Source: Methylocystis sp. Sn-Cys
Lineage (GTDB): Bacteria; Pseudomonadota; Alphaproteobacteria; Rhizobiales; Beijerinckiaceae
NCBI RefSeq assembly: GCF_016745395.1
Contig: NZ_JAERVJ010000007.1
Location: 124,001 to 188,000, forward strand
Direction of reading: 5' to 3'
DNA: 64,000 bases
Below are positions 26,388 through 35,521 of the stretch, piece by piece (position 1 is the stretch's first letter; every line of letters begins with the position of its first letter). A program made the translations under genes and the position numbers. The notes under the pieces were generated by a model that was given only the letters and a program-made list of their open reading frames with translations, made no database searches and was not told the origin of the DNA.

Positions 26388-26413
26388 GCTGGCGGGCCAA
26401 AGCGCCCGCCAGC
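26388..26413. promoter_or_regulatory. GC-rich hairpin in the leader of the NtrC-type gene
   Basis: GCTGGCGGGC and GCCCGCCAGC (26388-26397 and 26404-26413) form a perfect 10-bp stem with a six-base loop, ending 8 bp before the upstream start codon (26380). There is no T-run on either strand, so a leader structure that limits translation of the regulator is more likely than a terminator. Further upstream on the minus strand there is a TTGACA, but no matching -10. Confidence 0.45.
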
Positions 26414-26764
26414 ACGTGCAATCTCAGAGCTGAAGCGAGCTTAGTCTACCAACGCGTCCAACTTCATTGATTACTGTCAAGTTCGCTACTTATTCCTCCT
26501 GGAGCCCCAATAAAAGTAAATACGGCGTTAGCATTTCGAGCAAATTGTAGCGATTACGCTTGATGTTTACATTCACACATATCTTTCTTTGCTGAAATGA
26601 CAGTCGCCCGCGCGAGAATATGACTGTTCAATGACGCTGTGCGCGGCGCCGCGAGCCCTTGAAGGCGAACATCAATTTGCTGGCAAGATTGTTGCGTGCG
26701 CGCGATTGCGCAGCCGCGTCGCGCGCAACTTGTTACAAAAACGCCAAATGCAAGGGGAGGATAC
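26414..26764. other. AT-rich divergent intergenic region
   Basis: About 350 bases between the regulatory operon and the small plus-strand gene, clearly richer in A+T than its surroundings, so it probably holds the promoters of both. On the minus strand an AGGAGG at about 26500 is followed by a TTG-started frame of 18 codons that could be a leader peptide. I regard this as weak. Confidence 0.35.
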
Positions 26765-26956
26765 ATGGCGGACGAGAAGGTCACGGTGGAGCAACTGCCA
26801 AATGGCAAATGGGCCTGTTTTCTCCATCTGGCGGGCCATGACGAGCCCATCAATCTGGGCCGGGAATTCAAGAACGACGAACAGGCCGAAAACTGGCTGA
26901 ATGTTTCGGAGTCCGTCACCGCCATCGAGATGATGGTGCGGAAACACAAGAAATAG
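26765..26956 (+). CDS. Small conserved-looking soluble protein
   Basis: The protein has 63 residues with an excellent ribosome-binding site (GGGGAGG) before ATG 26765. Content such as 'EQLPNGKWACFLHLAGHDEP' and 'FKNDEQAENWLN' suggests a small beta-alpha domain with a buried tryptophan. No name is known to me. It is divergent from the gas vesicle regulators. Confidence 0.65.
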   Translation: MADEKVTVEQLPNGKWACFLHLAGHDEPINLGREFKNDEQAENWLNVSESVTAIEMMVRKHKK

Positions 26957-27179
26957 CCACTCGAACGCCCCGTGCTCGCATTCGGCCCGGGGCGTCTCTC
27001 ACTCGTGTTGCGCTCGCGGGGCTCCCTGCCCGCCGATAATATTTGCGCGGATCGCCAGCCGTAAGCTCGTCCCGGCGTCGTTCAGTCCTCGGCGGAGCCT
27101 TCCTTTGATGCCCCCCTTCGTTATGGAAGAACAGGCGCGGCCGCCCCATCTTCCTCGGCAGAAGCCGGGAGGCGCCCCC

Positions 27180-27905
27180 ATGCATTTCAGCGATGCGCAA
27201 TATCTGCCTATAGCGGCGCCGGCCTTCGCCCTGCTGGCGGGCGTCGTCGTCGTGCTCGTCATTCTCGTCGAGCTGCGCATTCTCAAATACGCCTATATGC
27301 AATTGGGCGTCAGCTCCGGAACCGCCGTCTTCCTGCTCCTGGCCTCGCTGCTCGGCAGCTATATCAATATTCCGGTGGCGACGCTCGGGAGCGAGCCGAT
27401 CATCGATGCGCGCGAGGTCGTCTACTACGGCGTTCCCTATGTCGTGCCGAGATTTGTCGAGGAGCCGCAAGTCATTCTTGCGGTGAATGTCGGCGGCGCC
27501 GTCATCCCGACCGTGCTGTCGATCTTCCTGCTGTCGCGAAACGCCATCTGGATCAGGGGCGCCCTTGCGGTCGCCTGCGTCGCTGCGATCAGCTATGCTT
27601 TAGCAGAGCCGGTGCGCGGCGTCGGCATCGCGCTGCCAATCTTCGTCGCCCCGCTGGCGGCGACGATCATTGCAGCGATCATCTCCTGGCGCCATCTTGC
27701 GCCGCTCGCCTATGCAAGCGGGAGCCTCGGCGTTCTGGTCGGCGCGGATCTATTGAATTTTGACAAGCTCGCAGGCCTCGGCACGCCCGTGCTGTCGATC
27801 GGCGGGGCCGGCACATTCGATGGAATTTTCCTGACCGGCGTGCTCTCGGTTCTGCTCGCGAGCCTGATCGGGGGCCGCACGCAAAGCGCCGTACAGGCTT
27901 CCTGA
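27180..27905 (+). CDS. DUF1614 family membrane protein
   Basis: The protein has 241 residues from ATG 27180 (GGGAGGCG upstream). There are about seven hydrophobic segments, and the C-terminal 'LSIGGAGTFDGIFLTGVLSVLLA' and central 'GAVIPTVLSIFLL' are characteristic of DUF1614, a widespread inner-membrane family of unknown function. It is followed closely by the dioxygenase gene. Confidence 0.78.
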   Translation: MHFSDAQYLPIAAPAFALLAGVVVVLVILVELRILKYAYMQLGVSSGTAVFLLLASLLGSYINIPVATLGSEPIIDAREVVYYGVPYVVPRFVEEPQVILAVNVGGAVIPTVLSIFLLSRNAIWIRGALAVACVAAISYALAEPVRGVGIALPIFVAPLAATIIAAIISWRHLAPLAYASGSLGVLVGADLLNFDKLAGLGTPVLSIGGAGTFDGIFLTGVLSVLLASLIGGRTQSAVQAS

Positions 27906-27930
27906 AGGCGAAAGTGAAAGTGACGACGTC

Positions 27931-28722
27931 TTGAGACTGCCGACTTATTTCGTCTCCCATGGCGGCGGCCCCTGGCCGTGGGTTCCCGAATGGCGCCGCC
28001 GCTTCGTCAATCTCGAAGCCGCTTTCGCCCGCATGCCCTCCGAAATCGGCGAGCGCCCGAAGGCGATCATCGTCGTCTCGGGCCATTGGGAAAGTCCGGA
28101 ATTCGCAGTGATGTCGACGCCCCAGCCGCCGATGGTCTATGATTATTCCGGCTTTCCTCCCGAGACCTATGACATCGTCTATCCCGCGCCCGGCGCGCCG
28201 GCGTTGGCCGCGCGCGCCGCAAACCTCATCCGCGCCGCAGGCCTGCCCGCGCGGCTCGACGAAGCGCGCGGCTTCGATCACGGCGCCTTCGTGCCGCTCT
28301 ATGCAATGTATCCGGCGGCGGACGTCCCGGCGATCCAGGTGTCGCTCAAGACGGGCTACGATCCCGCCGAGCATCTTGCGCTCGGCCGCGCTTTGGCGCC
28401 GCTGCGCGAGGACGGTGTCCTCATCATCGGCTCGGGCCTCAGCTACCACAATCTGCGCCTCTTTGGCCCGCAGGCGCGGGAGCCGTCAGAGGCTTTCGAT
28501 CAATGGCTCGCCGAGGCGCTCGCGGCGGCGCCCGATGTGCGCAGACAAGCCATCATAGACTGGGCCAAGGCCCCTTACGCCCGCATCTGCCATCCGCGCG
28601 AGGACCATCTCGCGCCGCTTTTCGTCGCGCTCGGCGCGGCCGAGGCCGAGCCGGCTGTCCGCGTCTATCACGACGTGGGGTTGTTCGGCGGCGTTACGGC
28701 GTCGAGCTACCGCTTCGGTTGA
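27931..28722 (+). CDS. Class III extradiol dioxygenase (LigB/DODA type)
   Basis: The protein has 263 residues from TTG 27931; no ATG lies nearby. 'YFVSHGGGP', 'IIVVSGHWES', 'FDHGAFVPL' and 'IIGSGLSYHNL' carry the metal-binding His residues of the DOPA 4,5-dioxygenase-like family, which opens catechol rings using non-haem iron (zinc in some members). The physiological substrate cannot be inferred. Confidence 0.85.
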   Translation: MRLPTYFVSHGGGPWPWVPEWRRRFVNLEAAFARMPSEIGERPKAIIVVSGHWESPEFAVMSTPQPPMVYDYSGFPPETYDIVYPAPGAPALAARAANLIRAAGLPARLDEARGFDHGAFVPLYAMYPAADVPAIQVSLKTGYDPAEHLALGRALAPLREDGVLIIGSGLSYHNLRLFGPQAREPSEAFDQWLAEALAAAPDVRRQAIIDWAKAPYARICHPREDHLAPLFVALGAAEAEPAVRVYHDVGLFGGVTASSYRFG

Positions 28723-28766
28723 GCGCTCAGCTTGCGCCATCCCGCCTTTGATGGCAGGAAGCCGCC

Positions 28767-29009
28767 ATGACGCGCTTTTTCGCGATCCTCCTGAGCGCAG
28801 ACATAGCGGCCGCCGCCCCTGCCCTCGCCACGGACGCCCTCGGACGGGCTCCCGCCATGCGCGGCCCCAAGGCCGAGAGCGGCCGGAAGGCGAATATTCC
28901 GCTCCACGGCCGGCCGATCGAACCCATGACGAAGAAAGAGGAAAAGCCCCACGCAGGCTGGAGCGGCTTCTACGGCGGCCTGAACGCCGGCGCCGCGAGA
29001 GATCCTTGA
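28767..29009 (+). pseudogene. Truncated outer-membrane protein remnant
   Basis: An 80-residue frame with a signal peptide (MTRFFAILLSADIAAAAPALA) and a basic linker. It ends in 'WSGFYGGLNAGAA', which is the first beta-strand of Omp25/OmpA-like porins (usually 'WTGFYVGVNAG'), and then stops. The barrel that should follow is absent. It looks like a 5' remnant of a deleted porin gene. The alternative is a genuine short exported protein. Confidence 0.5.
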
Positions 29010-29031
29010 TCGAGCGCGCGAGGGCTGCAGT

Positions 29032-30081
29032 GTGAAAATCCTCCTGCTCGGCGGCTCCAATGCGGGCATCAAGGATGGCTGGGCCGTCCAATTCGCCGAG
29101 CGCGCCCACGATCACGAGGTCGAGAACCGCTTTCTCGGCGCGGTCGGCTCGCTCTATGGCTTGATGGCGTTGCTCAAGCGCGCGCGCGACGGCGCCGAAC
29201 CGCCCGACCTCATCGTCTTCGAATATTGCCTCAACGACATTCTTCTTCTCGACGCCGACGTCCTCGAGCCCGCGTTGATCGAGGACGCGCTCGAGGCCGT
29301 CATGGACTTCTGCGCCGACGCGGGGATCGGCTTGTTCCTTTTGTGCCTGGAGCCGCGCCCTGCCGACCGCCAGCGTCGCGCGAAGACGCGCGTGCAAAAG
29401 ATTTATCGCAAGGCGGCGCAGCGAAGGTCCGTCGCCGCGCTATGGCTGTCCCAGGTCTTCGAGCGGCGCCTGGGGCCGGCGCAATTCCAGGACGAAAACC
29501 ATCTGACGACTGGCGCCGCAAAACGCATCGCGGATGCGTTGCTCGCTGCGCTACGCTTAGGCGTCCCGGCGCCATCGCACCGACATTCCGCGCCGGCGCG
29601 CTTTTCCTATGTCGATGCGGCTGAAGCGCGTTTCGAAGGGCCCTGCGGCCTGCGGGCGCTGTCGTCGCGCGTTTTCGACGGCGATTTCCTGGAAATTTCG
29701 CGCGGCGGCGCCAGCGTCTGGCCCGGCGAGGGACGCCTTGCCGGGCTGATGCTGCGCTCGAGCGACGACAGCGGCGTTTTCAAAATCCAAGGAACGAACG
29801 CCGCCTTCCGCAAAAGCCCGCGCTCGCAGATGCAGGAACTCGTGCGTCATCTGATGCTGCTGCATTATCCGACCCGGCGCATCCTCTCGCGCGGCGAAAT
29901 CGAGATCGCCATGCCGGAAGACGAGCGCGATCTCATGCGCCTGCCCGAAGACCGCGGGCTCCTCATCGCGCCATCCATCGCGCCTTTTGAAAGGCAGACG
30001 CTCGATATTCACGGCGTCATCTTCTGGCGAAAGCGGACGTTCGTCGAACGCCTGCAGGATTTCTTTCGCAGCGTCGGGTAA
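29032..30081 (+). CDS. SGNH/GDSL-hydrolase-like protein
   Basis: The protein has 349 residues from GTG 29032. The N-terminal half has an SGNH layout: 'LLLGGSNAG' (nucleophile Ser block), 'IVFEYCLNDILL' (Asn block) and 'DENHLT' (Asp-His block). The C-terminal half (about 185-349) is an extra beta-rich region without a name. Such proteins are often esterases acting on surface polysaccharides. No signal peptide is visible, so it is probably cytoplasmic. Confidence 0.7.
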   Translation: MKILLLGGSNAGIKDGWAVQFAERAHDHEVENRFLGAVGSLYGLMALLKRARDGAEPPDLIVFEYCLNDILLLDADVLEPALIEDALEAVMDFCADAGIGLFLLCLEPRPADRQRRAKTRVQKIYRKAAQRRSVAALWLSQVFERRLGPAQFQDENHLTTGAAKRIADALLAALRLGVPAPSHRHSAPARFSYVDAAEARFEGPCGLRALSSRVFDGDFLEISRGGASVWPGEGRLAGLMLRSSDDSGVFKIQGTNAAFRKSPRSQMQELVRHLMLLHYPTRRILSRGEIEIAMPEDERDLMRLPEDRGLLIAPSIAPFERQTLDIHGVIFWRKRTFVERLQDFFRSVG

Positions 30082-30106
30082 CCAGACAACACGCGAGGCC
30101 GAGCCT

Positions 30107-30206
30107 GTCATTCCCGACGGGCCGAAGGCCCGATCGGGAATCCAGAGCAACCATAGCGCACGTTTGCTCTGGATTCCCTCGCTCATACGAGAGCGTCGTG
30201 AATGAC
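30107..30206. repeat. Palindromic repeat, family B (GTCATTCCCGRCGG type)
   Basis: A compound hairpin of about 100 bp beginning GTCATTCCCGACGGGCCGAA and closing with its near-complement. It contains the family's internal word GGGAATCCAGAGC and its inverse. Other copies start at 32576, 49310, 51773, 55248 and 56858 (degenerate). Confidence 0.8.
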
Positions 30207-30240
30207 CCTATTTCTGCTTGAACGGCTCGCATGGGGGAGC

Positions 30241-30321
30241 CGTCATTGCGAGCGAAGCGAAGCAATCCAGGACCATCGCGTGGCTCTGGATTGCTTCGTC
30301 GCTTTGCTCCTCGCAATGACG
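30241..30321. repeat. Palindromic repeat, family A
   Basis: Second full copy of the CGTCATTGCGAG element, immediately after a family-B copy. The two are joined by a stretch related to the CCGTTTCCGTTTGAACAGCTCG word found beside other copies; an inverted version of that word follows at about 30340-30358. The whole 281-bp gap before eipB is repeat-derived. Confidence 0.8.
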
Positions 30322-30362
30322 GCGAGGCGGCCCCGACGCCATCTGTTCAAACGGAAATGGCG

Positions 30363-31181
30363 TTACTTCTTGCAGACAGCCGTCGGCTGGAGAGTCAATT
30401 CCGTCATCTCTCCCTTGAGAACGAAATCGCCGTAATCGAGCGTCAGCGCGCGCGAGACGCCATTCTCGTAGAGATCGAAAGACAGAACATAGATCGGCTG
30501 GCCGTCGCGCTTGCCCGGCTCGAAATAAGAAACCGAAACGCGCCAGCGCGGCATGCCCTTGAGCGCGTTTGCCTGCACGGCCTTCTCGGCCGCCGGCGTC
30601 TCCAAGCGCTTGCCGATCACCGTGAGCGTGTCGAAAGCCTTGTCGCCTTCGCCTGTCCCATCATAAACGCGCGCTTCGAGGAGCTGCTCTCCTTTGCGCG
30701 CGGCGTCGACGATGCGGCGAAGATGCTCGCTCGGGAATAAGGCGGGTCCGGCGATGTCGAGCTGCGCGCGCTTGGGGCGTGAGAGATCGACCGCGACGCG
30801 CGGGCCCTTTTCCTTACGCGCCTTGCCGTCGACCTGCTCGGCCGAGGTGCTGTCGACCTTGGTCTCTATCTTAAAGCGATATTCATTCGAATCGAGCGAC
30901 TCGAACGTCGCCGAGCGCATGTCCGATAGCTTTGTGGCGCCCTCCTCGGGCACAAGCTCGGTGATCTGGCGAAAATTCTGCACATAGCCGTCGCAGGAGG
31001 CGGCAAAGTCGAAAACGATGCGCCCGCGCGCCTGCGACGGCGCCTTCGAGCCTGTCGCCTTTCCCAGGGTCAGCTCATAGACCGCGCGGTGGCTCGCGAG
31101 CGGCGGCGCCTCTTCGGCCAGAGCCGCCGGCAGATTCGATGCAAGTGAGACGACGATGAAGAGCGCGCGCTTGGAAATCAT
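30363..31181 (-). CDS. eipB: Cell-envelope integrity protein EipB (DUF1849)
   Basis: The protein has 272 residues with a signal peptide (first about 22 residues, ending ALA). 'ASHRAVYELTLGKA', 'RGRIVFDFAASCDGYVQNFR' and the terminal 'QPTAVCKK' match EipB/DUF1849; the two cysteines are those that form a conserved disulphide. EipB is a periplasmic beta-spiral protein important for envelope stability in Brucella. The function here is transferred by family. Confidence 0.88.
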   Translation of the reverse strand: MISKRALFIVVSLASNLPAALAEEAPPLASHRAVYELTLGKATGSKAPSQARGRIVFDFAASCDGYVQNFRQITELVPEEGATKLSDMRSATFESLDSNEYRFKIETKVDSTSAEQVDGKARKEKGPRVAVDLSRPKRAQLDIAGPALFPSEHLRRIVDAARKGEQLLEARVYDGTGEGDKAFDTLTVIGKRLETPAAEKAVQANALKGMPRWRVSVSYFEPGKRDGQPIYVLSFDLYENGVSRALTLDYGDFVLKGEMTELTLQPTAVCKK

Positions 31182-31294
31182 GAGAGGATGTCACCCGGCA
31201 AATCATGCGCCGCCGTTGCGTCGCGGGAGGGCTGAAATTAGGGTCAGCCAGACGCCGGAGCAAATGTTTTCTGGACAGAGAAGGAAACCCGACC

Positions 31295-31777
31295 ATGTCG
31301 AATTCGGCCAGCGATACGCCCGCCGCGCGCCTTGCCGCGCTCGGGCTCGTTCTGCCCGCCGCGGCCGCGCCCGTGGCGAATTACGTTCCTTTTATGCGAA
31401 CGGGCAATCTCCTTTTCGTCTCCGGCCAATTGCCCATGGGCGCCGGCGGAATCGATCCCGCCCATAAGGGCAAGCTCGGCGTGAGCGTGTCGCTCGAAGA
31501 CGGACAAGCGGCGGCGCGGCAGGCGGCGTTGAATGTTCTGGCGCAAGCCAACGCCGCCGTCGGCGATCTTGCTCGGCTCAAGGCCGTCCGCATCGGCGGC
31601 TATGTCAATTGCGCGCCCGATTTCGGGCCCGTGCCGCAAGTCGTCAACGGCGCCTCCGATCTCTTCGCCGCCGTTTTGGGCGAGAATGGCAAGCATGCGC
31701 GCTTCGCCGTGGGCGTCGCGCAACTGCCGCTCGACGCCGCCGTCGAGGTCGAGGGCATTTTCGAGATTCTCGGGTGA
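31295..31777 (+). CDS. RidA/YjgF family protein
   Basis: The protein has 160 residues from ATG 31295 (GAGAAGGAAA upstream). '[12 protein letters not shown]' and the C-terminal '[21 protein letters not shown]' are RidA-family landmarks. Lengths of about 155 residues point to the long YjgF-like subfamily. In place of the conserved Arg near the C-terminus there is 'GVAQLPLD', so deaminase activity is uncertain. Its stop overlaps the next start (GTGA). Confidence 0.85.
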   Translation: MSNSASDTPAARLAALGLVLPAAAAPVANYVPFMRTGNLLFVSGQLPMGAGGIDPAHKGKLGVSVSLEDGQAAARQAALNVLAQANAAVGDLARLKAVRIGGYVNCAPDFGPVPQVVNGASDLFAAVLGENGKHARFAVGVAQLPLDAAVEVEGIFEILG

Positions 31778-32541
31778 CGGGAAAAGACCTTAGCTGGCTT
31801 ATCGCCACGCCGATCGCGCATCGCGGCCTGCATGGCGGCGGGCTTGTCGAGAATTCAATCGGCGCGGCGCGCGCGGCGATCGCCGCGGGCTGCGCCATCG
31901 AATGCGACGTGCAGGCGACGATGGACGGTCTCGTCGTCTTCCACGACGAGACGCTGGAGCGTCTCACGGCGCATGCCGGCAGGGTCGCTGATTACGATAC
32001 GCGAAGCCTCGAAGCGATGGCGCTGCGCGGCGCTTCGGAAACCATACCGTCTTTCGACGCCTTTCTCACGGCGATCGGCGGCCGCGCGCCGCTCGTTGTG
32101 GAATTGAAGAGTGACTTCGACGGCGATCTGACTGTCGCAAAGCGCGTCGCCGAAAGGCTGGCGCATTACGATGGGCCTGTTGTTGTCGAAAGCTTCGATC
32201 CGGAGCTGATCGCATTCTTGCGCGCGCAGGGAGAAGCGCTCGGCGTCGCCCATATTTCTCTCGGCGTCGTTGGCGAAGCCGGCTACGCCGAAGCCGACTG
32301 GCCGATGTTGACGCCCCAACGGCGCGCGGAAATGACTCATTTTTTGCACTATCCGCGCACGCGGCCGGATTTTCTTTCCTGGAACGCCGCCGATCTTCCG
32401 CACGCCATTCCCTTCCTCGCACGCGAAGCGCTCGGCATTCCCGTCACGGTGTGGACGATCCGTTCGGCCGCGCAAGCCACTGTCGCGCGGCAATGGGCGG
32501 ACCAAATCGTCTTCGAGAATTTCAGGCCGGATGAAGGCTGA
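31774..32541 (+). CDS. ugpQ: Glycerophosphodiester phosphodiesterase
   Basis: The protein has 255 residues from GTG 31774, overlapping the RidA stop. The GDPD motifs are '[13 protein letters not shown]' at the start, '[11 protein letters not shown]', '[11 protein letters not shown]' and 'VVELKSD'. It cleaves glycerophosphodiesters to glycerol-3-phosphate and an alcohol. No signal peptide, so cytoplasmic. The pair with RidA is translationally coupled. Confidence 0.87.
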   Translation: MTGKDLSWLIATPIAHRGLHGGGLVENSIGAARAAIAAGCAIECDVQATMDGLVVFHDETLERLTAHAGRVADYDTRSLEAMALRGASETIPSFDAFLTAIGGRAPLVVELKSDFDGDLTVAKRVAERLAHYDGPVVVESFDPELIAFLRAQGEALGVAHISLGVVGEAGYAEADWPMLTPQRRAEMTHFLHYPRTRPDFLSWNAADLPHAIPFLAREALGIPVTVWTIRSAAQATVARQWADQIVFENFRPDEG

Positions 32542-32575
32542 TACCATCTCCGTTTGACAGCTCGCATTGGGACTT

Positions 32576-32680
32576 GTCATTCCCGGCGGGCTGAAAGCCC
32601 GACCGGGAATCCAGAGCCACAAAAGCGCTGGTTCAGCTCTGGATTCCCGATCGCTCGCTTCGCGAGCGTCGGGAATGACA
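32576..32680. repeat. Palindromic repeat, family B
   Basis: A full copy with arms GTCATTCCCGGCGGGCTGAA and the reverse-complement end GCGAGCGTCGGGAATGAC. It is preceded by a variant of the CCGTTTCCGTTTGAACAGCTCG word at about 32550. Confidence 0.8.
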
Positions 32681-32754
32681 CCGCACCAATCAAGCAGATC
32701 TCGTATGAGACATAGGCGCGCGCTTCAGACTGCTGATAAAGCGTCGTCTAACGC

Positions 32755-32876
32755 CCCTCGTGCTTCGAGACGCCTGCTGCGCAGGCTCCTCAGCATGAAG
32801 GGCTTCTGCAAAATACGCCATACCCGCTAGGCCTCATCCTGAGGAGCGAGCGAAGCTCGCGTCTCGAAGGACGAGG
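32755..32876. repeat. Palindromic repeat, family C (CTCGTGCTTCGAGACG type)
   Basis: The left arm CCCTCGTGCTTCGAGACGCC and the right arm ending CGTCTCGAAGGACGAGG bracket two inner hairpins (CTGCTGCGCAG; CCTCAGCATGA against TCATCCTGAGG). The same element occurs at 52380-52502. Confidence 0.75.
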
Positions 32877-32900
32877 TCGCCTCGGGGTTTATCAACCAGG

Positions 32901-32929
32901 GCGGCGGCAAGAATCTGGCTTGCCGCCGC
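32901..32929 (-). terminator. Strong hairpin after the SulP gene
   Basis: GCGGCGGCAAG and CTTGCCGCCGC (11-bp perfect stem, 7-base loop) lie 8-36 bp after the SulP stop on the minus strand. The following sequence has few Ts, so termination may need Rho. It marks the end of the carbonic anhydrase-SulP transcript. Confidence 0.55.
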
Positions 32930-32936
32930 AGTTTCG

Positions 32937-34502
32937 TCAGGCCGCCGCCACGAGGCCGTTCACAGGCGCCAGCCCGCGCATATTCTTCAGCTCGACGCGA
33001 ATATTGTCGTCGCCCGCCGCTTTGAAGAAATCGTCGAGCGTCTCCATAATGTCGTGGTCGATGAAGGTCGCGCGCGTGCCGTCGATCACGACGTAGCTGT
33101 CCGGCTCAATGCTGTCGAGAATGTCGCGCAACGGCGCCTTGTTGAGGAAGGACACGTCCTTCTGCAAGCGCAGCAGATAATTGCTTCCGTCGCGGGTGAG
33201 CGCGAAGGCGGAATGGTAATTGCCCCGCAGCACGAAGAAGATGCCGACCGCCATGCCGATCGCCATGCCTTCCAGCAGATCGGTCAGGAGGATCGCCGCG
33301 ATCGTGATGGCGAAGGGCGCGAATTGGTCGAACCCCTTCTCATATTGCTCGATCGTCAACTTCGGCTTGGCGAGCTTGTAGCCGGTGAGCAGCAGCACCG
33401 CAGCGAGACAAGCGAGCGGGATCATGTTGAGAATCGAGGAAAGAAACATCACGGCCAGCAGCAGCAACAGTCCGTGCACGACGGCCGAGACCTTGGTATG
33501 GGCGCCGGCGTTGATATTCGCGGAGCTGCGGACGATCACCGCCGTGATCGGCAGGCCGCCGACCATTCCGGATATGAAATTGCCGAGGCCCTGCGCCTTC
33601 AACTCCTGGTCCGGCGGCGCCGTACGCTTCAAAGGATCGAGCTTATCGGCCGCCTCCAGGCTCAGCAACGTCTCCAGGCTGCCGACGAGCGCGATCGTCG
33701 CGGCCGTGACATAGACTTGCGCGTTGGCGAGCAGATGGAGATCGGGGAAGTGAAACTCGCGAAAGAACTCCAAAGGACCGGAGATCGCGGGCAGCCCGAC
33801 CAGATGTTGCGGCGCAATCGCCAACGAAGGAAGCGCCGACCGCGCGACAAGGTTGAAGAACACGCCGAAAATGACGGCGACCAGCGGGCCGGGCACAAGC
33901 GAGAGGATTTTGCGCTCCTTGATCGTCGGCGTCTCCCAAAGGATGAGAATGCCAAGCGAAACGCAGGCGACGAGGGTCGCGCCCGGCGAGATCGACTGCA
34001 AGGCCGACGTCAGGAACGAGAAGCTTGTATGGCTGTCCCCCTCGAGGAAGGACAGATCGCTCTCGGCGTCCGCATCGTAACCGACGGCATGCGGCAATTG
34101 CTTCATAATCAAAATGACGCCGATTGCGGCGAGCATGCCCTTGATCACCGACGACGGGAAATAGGCGCCGATCACGCCGGCGCGCACATAGCCCATGGCG
34201 ACCTGGGTGAGGCCGGAAAGCGCGACAGCGAGCAACATGCCGTCGAAACCGAGCTTCTCGACCGCCGCCGCGACGATGACCGCAAGGCCGGCCGCCGGCC
34301 CCGAGACGCTGAGCTGTGATCCGCTGGCGATCGAGACGACGAGCCCGCCGACGATGCCGGCGATGACCCCCGAAAACGGCGGCGCCCCGGAAGCGACGGC
34401 AATGCCGAGACAAAGCGGCAACGCCACGAGAAAGACGACAAGCCCCGCCGGAATGTCGTGGTCGAGATAACGTAGGTAGTAGTCCAGATGTTTGCGAAGC
34501 AC
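32937..34502 (-). CDS. SulP-family inorganic anion transporter
   Basis: The protein has 521 residues from GTG 34502 with CAGGAGAC upstream. There are about 10-12 membrane segments starting 'DIPAGLVVFLVALPLCLGIA', with 'GSQLSVSGPAAGLAVIV' and 'VGGLPITAVIVRSSANINAG' typical of SulP. The C-terminal STAS domain contains 'SYVVIDGTRATFIDHD'. The gene upstream encodes a carbonic anhydrase, so bicarbonate is the likely substrate (BicA-like use); sulphate remains possible. Confidence 0.88.
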   Translation of the reverse strand: MLRKHLDYYLRYLDHDIPAGLVVFLVALPLCLGIAVASGAPPFSGVIAGIVGGLVVSIASGSQLSVSGPAAGLAVIVAAAVEKLGFDGMLLAVALSGLTQVAMGYVRAGVIGAYFPSSVIKGMLAAIGVILIMKQLPHAVGYDADAESDLSFLEGDSHTSFSFLTSALQSISPGATLVACVSLGILILWETPTIKERKILSLVPGPLVAVIFGVFFNLVARSALPSLAIAPQHLVGLPAISGPLEFFREFHFPDLHLLANAQVYVTAATIALVGSLETLLSLEAADKLDPLKRTAPPDQELKAQGLGNFISGMVGGLPITAVIVRSSANINAGAHTKVSAVVHGLLLLLAVMFLSSILNMIPLACLAAVLLLTGYKLAKPKLTIEQYEKGFDQFAPFAITIAAILLTDLLEGMAIGMAVGIFFVLRGNYHSAFALTRDGSNYLLRLQKDVSFLNKAPLRDILDSIEPDSYVVIDGTRATFIDHDIMETLDDFFKAAGDDNIRVELKNMRGLAPVNGLVAAA

Positions 34503-34710
34503 GGCTGAAGTCTCCTGTTCAGTCGCTTGGGTTCAATAGCAGGGCGAATCGCGCAAGAAACTCCCTCATTTTGAAGAGCCGTCACAGACGACGTCTTCAT
34601 GACGAGAAAGCCGATCGCGCTATTTTCCCCTTCCCTCGTCCTCGAGGGCCTCTTCGAAGCCGCCTCGGGAGGAAGGAGAGGAAACGCCAAATCGCTGGAA
34701 AAACTGGGAA

Positions 34711-35358
34711 TTAGTGCGGTGCGTCCTCCCATCTGTAGAGTGGGTCGATCTCGCTCTCCGGCCCCAAGGTAATGAGCTGATTCAACAGCCCGTCCTCGAC
34801 GCCGAAGACCCAGCCATGCACCATCGGGCGCCGCTCCGCCTTCCAGGCTTTCTGCAAAATCGACGTATGGGAGAGATTATTGACCTGCTCGATCACATTG
34901 AGCTCGACGAGGCGGTCCGCCTTATCGTCCAAAGAGTTCAGAGCATCGAGCTCTTCTCTGTGAAGGCGATAGACGTCCCTGATGTGCAGCAGCCATTTAT
35001 GCACGAGCATCAACTCGGGCGTCTGATGTGAAAGCGCCGCTTTCACGCCGCCGCAGTTATAATGCCCGCAGACGATGATATGCTTGACCTTCAAAACCTC
35101 GACCGCATATTGCACCACGCCGAGGCAGTTGAAGTCGGTCACGATCACCTGATTGGCGATATTGCGATGCGCGAAGATGCGCCCCGGCTCGGCGTTGACG
35201 ATGATATCGGCGGGCACACGGCTGTCGGCGCAGCCGATCCAAAGGAATTCGGGGTCTTGGCCACGCGCGAGGCGCTCGAAATAGTCGGGCTCCCGACGAC
35301 GAACTTCCTGCGCCCAAGCCTTGTTTTCCAGAAGGAGCTTATCGTGTGCTTTCATCAT
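34711..35358 (-). CDS. can: Beta-class carbonic anhydrase
   Basis: The protein has 215 residues from ATG 35358. The zinc ligands sit in 'WIGCADSRVPAD' (Cys, Asp) and 'IIVCGHYNCGGV' (His, Cys). Overall similarity to the E. coli Can type is evident ('KLLLENKAWAQEV', 'FAHRNIANQV'). It interconverts CO2 and bicarbonate. It lies 208 bp upstream of the SulP transporter on the same strand, a pairing that suggests inorganic carbon supply, useful for the CO2-demanding assimilation of type II methanotrophs. Confidence 0.92.
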   Translation of the reverse strand: MMKAHDKLLLENKAWAQEVRRREPDYFERLARGQDPEFLWIGCADSRVPADIIVNAEPGRIFAHRNIANQVIVTDFNCLGVVQYAVEVLKVKHIIVCGHYNCGGVKAALSHQTPELMLVHKWLLHIRDVYRLHREELDALNSLDDKADRLVELNVIEQVNNLSHTSILQKAWKAERRPMVHGWVFGVEDGLLNQLITLGPESEIDPLYRWEDAPH

Positions 35359-35521
35359 CCGCCCGTCGTTGATTATTGTGACTCTTATAGACCGCCAGCG
35401 CACGCAGTTGGACGCAACCTAGCCCTAGAAGAGACACGCGCAAGCGCCAGGGGGCGAAAGGTCATGGTTCCACTACTCTTCTTTTACCGCGCCAGACTTA
35501 TTTTATCAGATTAAAACTTAT

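Noticed and set aside
33054-34319. A 421-codon plus-strand frame
   Set aside because: It is antisense to the SulP transporter; it is highly charged and Arg/His/Asp-rich with no domain, as expected for a shadow frame.
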